Origin: Microvelia longipes
Lineage: Eukaryota; Arthropoda; Insecta; Hemiptera; Veliidae
Direction: 5' to 3'
DNA: 64,000 bases
Assembly (NCBI GenBank): GCA_018340805.1
Contig: JACMZG010001908.1
Span: 43,832,130 to 43,896,129 of the forward strand
Under the pieces are notes generated by a model. The model did not search any database, was not told the origin of the DNA, and saw nothing but the letters and a program-made list of their open reading frames with translations. The translations under genes and the position numbers were made by a program. This document shows, in pieces, positions 11,801-25,400 of this stretch; the stretch's first letter is position 1, and every line of letters begins with the position of its first letter.

Positions 11801-13296
11801 CGTAAACACAATGTAATTCTACTAATAACACGAAAGCCGGTTGAACTGGTGCAACTAAGTAATGCTTGCCAACACAACAAACATTATTTTAAATATGTGT
11901 CAAAAATATCTTTAATGAAGAAAGATCGTAAAAACAAATATAATAACTTAAAAACACCTGCTGAAATATTTAATAAAACTGGTCTTAGGATGGCAAAAGG
12001 GTGGCGGAATACACAGAATCTACATTTAGTTGACGAGGAACTATTTTTTATTTATAATTTTCAATAAATACGTTAAACTACAATTTAAAATGCATAAAAA
12101 TATTTAAATGCACCGATATTATATATAGTATTTATAAATAATCAATCATTAATTAATAATAGAAACATAATAATTCAGCAACCCGAAGTATTGCCAACTT
12201 TTTTTTTATAAAACCGTATATTGTAAGGGTGGCAGCATTACTTAGTTGCACCAGTCAACCGGCTTTCGTGTTATCAGTAGTGCTCCTTCTATATATATAG
12301 TATTATTCTAAGACTACAACCAAAGTTATTTCTCTTTCTAAAACACAAAAGATTGTTAATTTATGCTGTCAGCGATTTTTTAAAAAAAAAATGGTTTTTG
12401 TACATTCTTTGGCCATTTAACAAATGCTATAACTTTAGTTGTAGTTATCCAATTTTGATAAGAAAAGAAAACTTCGTTTATAGGACTTTTTATTAGCTTT
12501 ACAGAAGGTCTTTTCCTGTATTGCACACGTCCCACAGAGAACCATTTTTTACAAGAAAATTGGAATTTTTGTGATCTTTTAATACTTTGAGCTTGAGCAT
12601 TCATATGAAGGGCTCTACTTTAGATAGACAGACTATGTTTTTTCTTCATGATTTAAGGTATTTGTTCAGAGAAATTTGGTTTGAAGTAGTACAAAATTAG
12701 TCATATTTTTTAAGGCCTGGCTCTTGGACTAGTGTCCTTTCAAAGTTACCAAATGTAGTTACAAAATAACCATATTTGGGTAATAGTTAACTAAAGAATA
12801 ATGGTAAATTAAAAATTTGATCTCGACAAGGGTTTCTTTTTGCAAGACATACATTTTTACTATACTTATCTACAGCACTGGAGAACAGAGGAGGGTTACA
12901 TTTATATTTTTTCCCTTGCCGATGGGGTATTCTGCTTGCTAAGGGGAGGACCCCCCCCCCTAGAATGAAATAAATGAATTTAAATTTAAATGAAAAGAAA
13001 AAGTACGTAACGAAATGAACTTCCTAAATGACCATTACTTAAAGTTCTATTTCGTCGAAACATAGGGAAAATATAAACAGTGTTATATTTAACTATATTT
13101 GTAAAACTCTGTAGGATAGACAGCTGTACCAATTTTCAAAACTTAGCATCCCTGACTCATAATGATAAGACCAGTTACGCCCTCGAGTTTTCCAAACAAC
13201 GTCATAACTATATAAAAGTTTTCACAAAAAGTCCATCCATTTAATTTTTTGTTATTGTTAAGCAAAATTATGCCTATTTCATATATATATATAATA

Positions 13297-13372
<76 letters not shown>

Positions 13373-13455
13373 TATATATATAATATATAATAATAGTATA
13401 TATAATAATATATATTATAATAATATAGTATATATATATAAATATATATATATAT

Positions 13456-13492
<37 letters not shown>

Positions 13493-16400
13493 ATGCCCCC
13501 TCTCCCTGAAGGCAACCCTGGCTACGCCCGTGAGTGGCAGTACTCTATAAAATATTATTTGCCATTGATAAAAATCAATTTGTAAGAAAAACTCATGGTA
13601 AAGGAGATGATGTTCAGAGCATTTTGTGGCGGAAGCTTGAAACCTTCTTCTTAGGTTAGCAACAGGTCTTTTCAGGTGTGTATATAAAATTTAAAAAAAG
13701 AAAAAAACTGTTTTCAATATTTAAAAAAAATAAATTTTGGTTTGAAACGGAGATATCTTTATTAAAAAATGGTATTATTCTGTTAAATGACATTTTACTA
13801 TGTAATTTAGCTAATTTTCATAATGTAGGCCGTTTTGGACCATCTTACACGATTTAGCAATTTTTCTTCCCCCTTGCCCGAATAGAGAAGCTGAGTTTTT
13901 TCTATTTCTTATTTTTGCCTATTAGGCTTCGTTTCCTTCAGCAAGATTATTTTTGCTTCTGATGGCACTGGATTCACTCATATTAGTGTCTTTCCTAATA
14001 TTTGTTAAGTTTACGGACCAGAAGATGAAAAAGAGAAAGAGATACTCGAGTTCACTTATAAGAGTTAACTCGAAGAGTCAAGAACTTCTATTCCACTAAC
14101 TTGAAGAGTCAAGAACTTCTATTCCACTTACTCGAAGAGTTAAGAAGGCCCTATAAGGCCAGGCTTTAGCTTGAAGTATTTTTCAAAGCTGCCATTCAAA
14201 ATATTTTATTATTTTGGTTGAGCTAAGTGAGCACAATAAAATATTTCGTTCAGCAAAAGATTATTAAAAATACAAGAAAAATAAATACTAATATTAAGAC
14301 TAAATAGAATTTATACAATCAAATATCACTCAATATAAGGTGGCTGTGTTATACCTACCGACTTACTCTTTAATAAGTTTAGCGTTTTGTCAAGCTAATG
14401 CCATTTGCCACTAGCTTGAAAACATGCTAGGCTACAATGTTTCTAGTGGTAGCTGTCATTGAAGCATTTTAGTGGCAGATGTAGGTTTATAGAAACTAAA
14501 TTACATAACATTAATATTATTGGTTCAATAAGTCCAAATGGACCTGTCATTAACAACCAGGCGACTTGTAGATCACGTGTACAGTTACTTCGTTAAATCT
14601 AGGCTACATATTATCAACAAGTGACTTGTTGATCACAACTACAGTTACTCGATTAAATGTCATCAGAGGGAAAGAGACTTGTTGATCACATGTACAGTTA
14701 CTCAGTTACATGTTATCAACAGGGTAAGTGACTTGTTGCTCACATGTACAGTTACTCGGTTAAATGTGATCAACAGGGGAGGTGACTTGTTAATGACATG
14801 TACAGTTACTTCGTTAATGCTACTCAAGTCTCCATATGATCAACAGGTGACTTGTTAATCATATCATATTCAAGGTTGCATATGATCAACAGGTGTCTTG
14901 TTGATTAAATGTAGAGTTACTCCGTTAAATAAAGGAGACAGTAGAGTATACGACTATGCCTTTGATAAGTTGGCCTAGCAAGTTAGCATTACATTTTAAA
15001 GGGGTTTGTACCAAGCCCTGAAATATGATAAAGTGTTATTAGAGATGTAGTAATTAATTAATGTTAATAAATATTTATTTATTAACATTAATTAATTACT
15101 ACACGGTCGAGGGATGGTCTAAGGATCGCCTATGGTCTAAGACCGCTTATGGCGGAGAGAGTTGATCTTTAGCTATCCTCCGACCAAGAATCTTACATAT
15201 TGAAAGCGACGCGCTGAGTCGGTTTGCACAATGTAAAAATTGTATCATCTTCAGAGTTCTGATATTACAGGTACAATAGTTTACTAATAAAGGCTATAGT
15301 ACCAGTAGAGGGCTAGGGGCTAAAATCGAACTCGACTTTCTTTTCTATAAAATAAGGCAAAAGATATAGACTATATGTACAATAGCAATCAGGGTCAGGA
15401 CTTGGTACGACGGGAGTCATTTGAAAAGAACCACTCTCGAGTAGTAAGGCCTGTAGGCGTACGATATGGTGGAGTATGCATGGCTCAGCCCAGACGAGCA
15501 TGATGTTCCTCGAGTCATGCTTGATATTGACCCAACCAGTATCCTGAAGTTTACAGTTTTTGAATTTTCATGCTCTGCTATGAAATTTTGAAAACTGTTC
15601 GTGGAAACCCAAAGACGATCTCCGTGGATTTTAATTCCAGATTGGAACTGAAGCCTTTTGTTATCCTGAAAACAAATAGAAAAATCTTTTAGATTATTTC
15701 TATACTATTGACAAACCGTAGGTATATGATTTTTCAAAGTCTAAAAAGCACTGCCTTTAGTGTACTCAAATACTAAAACCAAGCAACTAAAACACCGAAA
15801 TTGTTTTTATTTATATTTTATAACTTATAAAAACCAGCACCAGACAGTGTTCATTTAGTTAAAGGAAGCCCCTCTTAATTTACAGACATGGGTCTGGCAA
15901 GTAAATTGATCATTATTTCTCAGTTTTCTTAAAACATATTTTTTCCTTTATTCATTCAGGTTGTTCATACTTTACCTGGTAAGTATTGAATAATTAGAAC
16001 GTAAAAGCATAAAATCTCAAATAAAGCATATTTAATTTTTAAAACTAATACTTCTTATAACAAATAAAATAGTTGGCTAATCAAATATTTAAAAAATTTA
16101 AATATACACAAGGAAGAAATTAAAATTGCATCTCACCTTTTAGCGCTGAAGCTGATTTCCCAGGGAAACATGTTTTCTACAAAGCGAAGCAGTGCAAATA
16201 TACATATATACATAGTGAATATAAGGAATAGGTAAAAATTACAACATTTGCTAGAAAATAAACTACCAAGCCTGCTAATTCAACGGTGCTGAAAAATAAA
16301 AGCTGTGAAGCTGTACAACTAGTGCTACTATTCACTACTCAACTGTCAATAAATAGAAGTTCTAAGTGTTCCAGGGATGACCAGTAGTATAGAGAGATAT

Positions 16401-19400
16401 ATATATGAAAGAAGATTTTAGATGATAGTGCCAGTAAGATGGCGTAAATAAGTAAGTTTGTCACCGTCTCTACTTCATAGGGTGCATCAGTTGCAATCCT
16501 TAGGGACACCATGGAATTAAAAACAGGATGTCTCTCTTCCTCTTCTACTTTAAATCAATGAGATACATACTAGAGAGGGCATAGTATATCTTAATACATT
16601 GAGAGGTCTGAAACATCTTTTTGGGGCACTCAGGGGCTCTGTGTAACCTCATTGAAACCTCCTTCAAGAGTGAGTTATATAATAAAACAATTTTGGCTTC
16701 CCGGACATTATTTGTCTTTAGTATGTATTTTATACAATCTTTAATATATGTTACTGTAATTTTCTTCTGTTTATTTAATTACATTGGATGTCGAAGTTAG
16801 TCAGGTTATTTTTTCGATGTTTCAACATTTAACCAATAGAGCCTCTCTAGTAATAATATCTCTATGCTTTAAACGATGTAAATGAAATATCGCATTCATG
16901 GGCGGACATAGAGGAAGGAAACTTAAGTTTTCCTAAAAATCTTATTAGCACTCCCTCCCCCCCAAAAAAACAAAAAAATTAAATAGGCTTACTTTTTCTT
17001 TTCCGAAACTGAAATAAGGCTTACCACATGCTTTGCCCATTCAAATGTTTTTGAAAATTTTTCCTTAAAATCGAATCGGAAACTTCTTCGTCATTAATAT
17101 GGTCAACCCAGGAAGATTTAGAGCTTCTAAATATTAACCTCGAATGACATATCACCAGAAAACCAAAAACCAATCAAAATTTAAAAAAAAATCCCTTTTA
17201 CCTCCTTTACCTTTCTCATAACTAATCTACTACTCCGTTACTTTGTCGAAAATATCGAATAATTATGATGTCATTTGATACTACCGTGTTTTGCAAAACA
17301 TGAATAGTTGACACAATATAATTGTGCGAGAGACACCTACGAAATGTAACAATCAAAATGCAATGCTACATCTGAGAACTGTTCCATCATTCGACATTCG
17401 TCATCGTCTAACTCTAACTGTTTCGTTACGTCTAACTCATCAGGGCGTCGACAGACCCTGAACTCACTCTGACCTTCAATTAATTCCGAAGAATGTAATG
17501 TGAAGTATTTATCAGAGATGCACATATCCATCAAGGATGACGAATGTCAAATGATGTAGTTCCCAGAGGGAGTATTGCTTTATGCTTGTTACATTTCCTA
17601 GGTGTCTCTCGCACAGTTATATTGTGAATAATTATGACTTTATCATTTCCTTGCTCAATAGTAGTTTAAGGGTCTTCCTCTTAAAAGGGGAATAAATTGC
17701 ACAAAAAAATTATTTATCTCTAGTTCTATTCAAAATATAAAACATTTAAGATTGCACTTCTCTTACCACGTGTTTTACTAACGAATAAGTTCAAAAAATC
17801 GGGTATGGGGTACCTCGGAACATTTCCTCATCACATTGGACTCGCTTCGCTCGTCCTCAGATAGTAAGTAAATCCGTTTCATTCCCAGCGTTCACCCATC
17901 CAGGAAGACCCCGCTCGATGCTGCTTAACTTTTATGATGCAACAAAAATCATGGATATACTTGCCGTATTGAAACGAAACTTATTAAAATTATTTATTAC
18001 CTAAAGCTGTACACTTGTAGTGAAGTTAAGCATAGGTTCAAGTTATATTTAACCGAATTTTAATTTAAACTTAATTGAATTATTTTCCGATTTTTTACAT
18101 TTTTTTTATAAAAGTTACTTAAGTCATTTGATAAAAATTGAACTAATGCTGATAATGAAATATAACTGGGCACATAAGTCATTCTTATACATGGCTATAC
18201 ATATGTGCCAAATCTCAATTCGATCGTAACATTTTTTCGATTTTTATGTTTTTTTTAAATTTTTACTTAGTCATTATTGCGGGTTATTGACGTCATAAAA
18301 ACAATTATTTTCCGGTTAGCTCAACTACACATATAAACTGATTTTTATACAAAGTTTTAACTCTTTATCATGAATGCACTGGGAGCTACGATGATAACAG
18401 ACACACACAAATACAGCAGATAACTTTGTAAAAACCACTTGAGATGCCTTAAGAACACCTGAAACGGATAATTACGGTGACATTTCGGTTTTTTTGCAAA
18501 CCCATTACTTTTCCAAATACGTTAACGATGAGGAAAAGTAAAAATATTAACTAGCGCTTCCATTTTAGACTTTAAAAAGCAGGAAACAGGCTTAAATAAG
18601 CAATGTTGTAGTAAACGTAGTTTTACCTAAGTTGTTTATTTTGTAGATTTTTTTGCAGAATTTTTAATGTGTTGTTTTAAGCTGGACATAATTTTATTCA
18701 AGCAAATTTACCCCCATGTTTTGCAGAAAGCCCCTCATCAGTTGATTTTTCAACAATGAAAAAGCTTCACTATATTATATCTCATTACATTTTTCTTACC
18801 GAATAGCTAAATATAAAACTACATATTTACACTTAAAACCTCGTGCTAAGTTATCGTAAAACTACAAACATTGACCATGAAAAGGAGTCACGATTTATTA
18901 GAAGTCTAAATTCTGTAGAGACTTGTTTTTGTATAAAATGCTTCGATACCGCAAAAAATAGTATACTGTTAGGAATTTAGAAAAATTATATTTGATCACT
19001 CGTAACAATTTGTAATATCAAATTTCAATACAAAAATATTTTACAGTAACAGGCTTTTATACAAAGTGTACCATCATCGTTGAACCAGTAAGAAGCTATT
19101 ATATTTATAATATCTACAATGTTTGCGTTATTTATTAGCTAGATCGTCAGTATTCAAATAAACTTATGACTTCATTGATTATATTGATATGATGATGGCA
19201 TTGGATTGATTATATTGATATGGTGATGGCATTGGTTTAATTATATTGATATGATGATGGCATTGGTTTGATTATATTGATATGATAATGACATTGGTTT
19301 GATTATATTGATATGATGATGGAATTGGTTTGATTATAATAATATGATAATGGTATTGGTTTGATTATATTGCTATGATGATGGCATTGGTTTGATTATA

Positions 19401-22400
19401 ATAATATGATGATGACATTGGTTTGTTATATTAATATGAAGATGGCATTTGTTTGATTATATTGGTATGATGACGGCATTGGTTTGATCATAATAATATG
19501 ATGATGGCATTGGTTTGATTATATTGATATGATGATGGCATTAGTTTGGTTATAATGATATGATAATGGCATTGGTTTGACTATGCTGACGTAGTAACTT
19601 TCGGTGATTAAAAGCATTAAAACTTGTTAAAAGCATATTTACAAAAATAAAAGATAAAAAATCGGATACGGGGTACCTCGGAACTTTTCCTCATCACATA
19701 GGATTCGCTACGCTCATTCTCCCTACTTCGGACTCGATTCGCTCGTCCTCAGAATATACTAGTCGTTAAATTTATCCTGAAACGCCTTCAGACTCGCTTT
19801 TCTCGTCCGTTAACACATCCGTTTCATTCCAGTAGTTACCCATCCATGTACTGACTACGCTCGATGCTGCTTAACTTCTATGATCCATCAAAATTCATGA
19901 ATATGCTTGTTGTATTAAAACAAAACTTGGTGTACCTAAATATTACGTTAAGGTGTACACTGGAACTAAATTTCAATTTAATCGGATTATTTTCAGATTT
20001 TTTACAATTTTTAAAAAAATTAAAATGAACTAATGCTGATAATGAGATGAAACTAGACACATATGTTAGTCTTAGGCATGACCACATGCCTGCCAAATGT
20101 TAATCGAGTCGCATAATGTTTCCGCATTTCATAATTTTTTGAAATTTTTCCTGTCTTTATAGCCGGTTAAGCACGTCATAAAAAATGCTTTCCGAACAGC
20201 ACAACTACAGCTGAAGACTGATTTTAGTACAAAGTTTCAACTCTCTAGCATAAATACACTGGGAGCTATACATTGATTACAGACACACTCATACAGACAG
20301 ACAACTTTGCGAAAACGATTCAGGAGGCCATAAAAACACCTGAAACGGATAATACCGGTAACATCCCTGTTTCGGGTTTTTTTGCAAACACAATACTTTT
20401 CCTATACACCTACGGTATAAATGAGGAAAAGTAAAAAGTATGAGATCTTGAAATAGAAACTATTATACTTTCAGGAGCTCGACAGTCCGTTTGTACGTTG
20501 CGTGTTTATTTTATGTTTTAACTATAATGTTAAATCATTTGTTTTATATTAAATCAGTAAAACTAATAGTATTATTTGATTGCAGTAAACAATTATAATT
20601 CTCCTCCCTAACGGTCATATTTATTATTTGAATTAATTAAATGTGTTTAATGATAAGGTGTAAAACAAAATTTTCATTTACAAGCTACATGCATCTTAGA
20701 TGGATCTTAGATTACCTTAGCAATGACGACCATGTTTTCAGGGGAATATGGCAACTTAGAATTCCAACATGCGATTGAGTTATTCCCAAGAAGCCCAAAG
20801 AAAAGTACTCCATTAGATGACATGGCTTCCGCAGCTGACTGGGACGGCCTTTCCCATCTTGATACCATGAATGACTCTGGTGAACCATTGCCTTCAAGAA
20901 ATAGAGATTCGTTTCTGATAATAGACGTCTTTACCCAAGACTCTCTGACGCTAGCTAAACTGTGCCAGTAAAGCATCCTGTCGTTTCCGATTAACGGACC
21001 TGGAAAGTTAAAGTAATAAGAATGAGCGGCGGTAATTTTTTATAATAAACAAACCCATTATAAAAAACATGGGAGTAAAGTAGATCCATGGAGAAATGTA
21101 GATCCATGGAGGAAAGTAGATCCATGGAGAAAAGTAGATCCATGGAAAAAAGTAGATCCATGGAGAATAGTAGATCCATGGAGAAAAGTAGATCAATAGA
21201 GAAAAGTAGATCCATGGAGAAAAGTAGATCCATGGAGAAAAGTAGATCCATGGAGGAAAGTAGATCCATTGATTTCAGTACCAAAGTAATAAGATCTAAA
21301 GAATGAACTTATTTCACTCTGCTTGCATTTTAATTTACCCAGTTTTCTGTTAGTAAAAATTAATTATTCTTAATAATAGAAACCCAGTAATGCGTGACAA
21401 AAGGTAGAGATGATTTTTTGGATTTAGATTTTGGATGAAGATAACTTTTTTGGAGTCATGTAGTTGACTATCTATCCGCTAAATGACACAATGCAAAAAC
21501 TCAGATAAAGGTCCTTCATTTTTTTCTTTTAGGTACTGATGATGTTTCAATAAACGTGTTGGGGTAGACATTTTAGTTTCGTTTTACTTTCAATCATTTT
21601 TAGTTTGTTTTAATTAGATGAGGAGGATATTGCTAAAGGAACTATTTATGCGACAGTAAGTCATAGGTTTATTTGAACAATATTTCTTGGTAACTAGAAA
21701 CTGTTTAACTGTTTCATGGAAGCAAAGATTCATAATTATAAACGAAGTCGTTTTCGCTCTCACGAAGTTATTAACTTCGAAACTTAACAAGTTGCTGACC
21801 AAACTCTATTTAGGAGAGAAAACAAACTAGACCACGAGGTTTACCATTTAAACTGTAACTTAGGGTTATAACTTGAATAATCCTTACCGACTGCTAATCC
21901 TAAAATTCCATCCATGAGATCAAAATGTACACCGGATATATCAAAACCTCCATAAAGAGGAAATGGGTAGAAGTAGTTACTGGCAATCCTCCAAGATCTA
22001 AAAAGTACAATTTTATCAGTAATCAAAATAACTTTATGTTTTATAAACGATCAATTAATTTATTTGTGTCGTCAAAGCACACAAATCAATTAAGCGCTCA
22101 ATCCACCTTTCTAAGAAGTCTAGGAACCTTCTTAAAGGAAAAGTTAGCGTTGGTCACAAATCTGCGTTGTTACGTTGGATTATCTATACGCTTTGCTTTG
22201 GAAAATAAAACAAATACATTTTCTAATTTCTAAAGAAAACAAAGTAAAGGGGCCTGTATGGTTTATTATAATTTTCTAATTTTAATAAAGAAAGGCCTAT
22301 GCCCCTTTCTGCCCCTTTTTCCTTTTTTTTTTTTTTTTTTTAACTTTATTGATTATTGTCTACAATAAATGTATTTGACATAGTGCTAATGTTAGTAAAG

Positions 22401-25400
22401 TGACTTGGCAGTCTTGATAGGAGGAATCACCCAGTGGTGATACTCCTTGGCGTGGTTAGGTAAATGTTGAAATTTTACTTATAATATAAAAATTTGGCTT
22501 GAACTAAATTAGTGGAATAGAAATTAGTTGACTTTTTCCTGAGAAGGATTTATTGTATCCTTCTCACGCAATTTGTACAAAGTATATCCCTTTGAAATAA
22601 TACTTAAATTATATAATAAATAAATAAATAACCATTTATTTGCGATGAAAAAGTAATGGAATGGAATTATAAAAGTATGAGTAATGGATATTAAATAAAT
22701 AATATATGGAATAATGAAATAAAAACTAACACTCCTTCGAATGTAATAAACTTAGATTAGACCTTATTTCCAGTACTATAAGGAAAATCATATTTTAATA
22801 TGCTTCAAATAAAATATTCACGTTTCAGCACCCACTGAACCCCCAATTGGGTGTCTGTATGATAGATGACTGTATGGATGGAGCAGCTATACCAATTTTC
22901 ATTAAACTTAATACAAAAAGTCCTGCGAGAGAAAGGAACTAATTAGATTTTTGGGGGAAATCTTACACGGCATCAAAAAATGGCAACTAATTTAAATTAA
23001 AAAATTGGGTACGGGGTACCTCTGAACTTTTACTAATTACATCGGATTCCCTACGCTCATTCTCTCTACTTCGGACTCGCTTCGCTCGACCTCAGAATAT
23101 ACAATGCACCAAGTTTATACCGCAACACGTCTTCGGACTTGCTTTGCTCGTTCTTTCATTCACAACGGTCACCCATACAACACTGACAACGCTCAACGCT
23201 GCTTAACTTTAATGAACCAACAAATTCCATAGAAATACTTGTCTTATTAATAATTCTGGCGCGGTGGTCCGCATGTAGAGCGAATTTTCTTCGGTTGCCT
23301 GTTTCCGTGCTTAACAACAATCCTGGTTGGAATGACAATTTTTATAGTTTTTTTTACACAATATAAGTTTACAACTAATAAATAAATAATTCCGGCGCGG
23401 TGGTCCGCTATCGGGCGAATTTCATTTAGAATGCGCGTTTCCGTGCTTAATAACCCATTTCTTGCATAAGGTTTCGGTACATGCTTTAGAACCTAAGCAG
23501 TTACTCAATTGTCAAGCACTGCTCGTAACTCATTTTGTCTGTATTTTTCAAAGGAAATGCGCTAATTATTATTGCGGATTCATGACATCATAAAACATAT
23601 TTTTCAAATAGCATAAACTTTTGTAAAAGTTTCAACTCTCTAGCATAAATACACTGGGAGCTACGATGATAGTAGATACACACGCATTAAAACGTCATCC
23701 ATTAGGAAGATGATGGTAATTATATTAGGAAGATGATGGTACTTACATTAGGAAGATGATGGTATTTACATACATTAGGAAGATGATGGTACTTACATTG
23801 GGAAGATTATGGTATTTACATACATTAGGAAGATGGTGGTATTTACATACATTAGGAAGATGATGGTACTTACATACATTAGGAAGATGATAGTACTTAC
23901 ATACATTAGGAAGATGATGGTACTTACATACATTATGAAGATGATAGTACTTACATACATTAGGAAGATGATGGTATTTACATAAATTAGGAAGATAATG
24001 GTATTTACATACATTAGGAAGATGATGGTATTTACATATATTAGGAAGGTGATGGTACTTACATTAGGAAGATGATGGTATTTACATTAGAAAGGTGATG
24101 GTACTTACATTAGGAAGGTGATAGTACTTACATTAGGAAGGAACTTACTTTTGTTTCTGAGCATCAAAGACAATTAGTTTGAATGAACCGACATCAGCGA
24201 TATATGCAAATGTGTCTTGACACTTATGACCACGCGTGTCCACAGCTATCGTAACTAGAAGAGAATTTGAGTCGACAACATGACTTGGAAACTGGTACTT
24301 TCCTGAAATTTTCATTTTTATTATCAAAAATGTAAAGTATGGATTACTTAATCCATACTTTACATTTTTTAGGAAGACAAGAAATTGTACTTTACAATAC
24401 TTCGAATATCAGATGAAGTATATGTTAAGCATTCGAAGTTTGTCGGTAAAGAAATGCAAATGTTTTTTATCATTAAAATGTCACTTTATTGTGTAACCTA
24501 ATATTTTATGTTATAGAGAGGCAGTAAAGATTTATCAGGATTTGATTTAAACACAAAATTGTTACATATTACGTCTAGAGTCGTCTTCTTTAAATTTTTA
24601 CATATATCGCCTGACAAGCTGTATAGTATGGGGTGTCAGTTCCACATGATCTTAGTTCATAACCTCCATATCGAAAATAAATAAATCATTTTATACAACC
24701 GATTTCGTAAAAGATGAATAGTTGATTAGCGCAATGTATAATTGCGCAAAAGACACCTAGCAAAGTGTAACAAGGAAAGTGCTATGCCACATCTGGGAAC
24801 AGTTCTCAGATGTAGCATAATGATGATGTTGTTATAATATATAGCATAATAATTATGTAGCAAAATAATGACAAATGTCGAATAATGATTCGACATTCGT
24901 CATTATTGATGACTCTACACAATGCCATGTCCCACTCAGTTTTGTTACGTCTACCTAATTAAAGCGCCGATCAAAGAAAGATAGAATAAACGAAAATTCT
25001 TCAGCAAAAGAAAAATAAAATATGCGAAAGTTTTTTTAGCACAAGATGAATAGAATAAGCAAAAGTTCTTTAGCAAAAGATGAATAGAGTAAGGGAAAAA
25101 ACAATAAGCGATATTACCAATTTGCTGGTCCGTGTATAGGTTGAAAAGTAGAATCTGAGGCTTGCAAATTTGTCGAGGCTTATCTGTGAAAACATCAACT
25201 GTTCCGGTATCTAACACCCATAGTCTCCCGCAATCGTCGATCTGAAAAAAAGAAACAAACAAATTAACCTGATTGCGGTTTTTGTCAATTTAGAGCATTC
25301 AAAATTATGTGGATGATATTGTACGAGTAGGAATCAAATGGAAAAGCCCCTCCCACTTTATATTGTTAATATAAAGTGTATTATACTAACTACTAGGCTG

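Noticed and set aside
13279..13515. Open frame of 78 codons through the (TA)n tract
   Set aside because: It encodes only I/Y repeats from TA dinucleotides. Similar frames at 46349-46616 and 54180-54534 are rejected for the same reason.
15313..15501. 62-codon minus-strand frame at the yellow exon A
   Set aside because: It is a different frame from the exon. The phase-correct reading from the acceptor at 15665 ends at 15417 and matches the family.
17337..17534. 65-codon minus-strand frame resembling an acidic protein segment
   Set aside because: It lies within inverted-repeat element G and starts in one arm. No motif, no splice or family support.
20723..20971. 82-codon plus-strand frame opposite the yellow exon
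   Set aside because: Antisense shadow of a strongly supported coding exon.
20991..21306. Open frames of 62-97 codons on both strands at the 18-bp minisatellite
   Set aside because: The period is a multiple of three, so stops are absent by construction; the repeats encode low-complexity hexapeptides.
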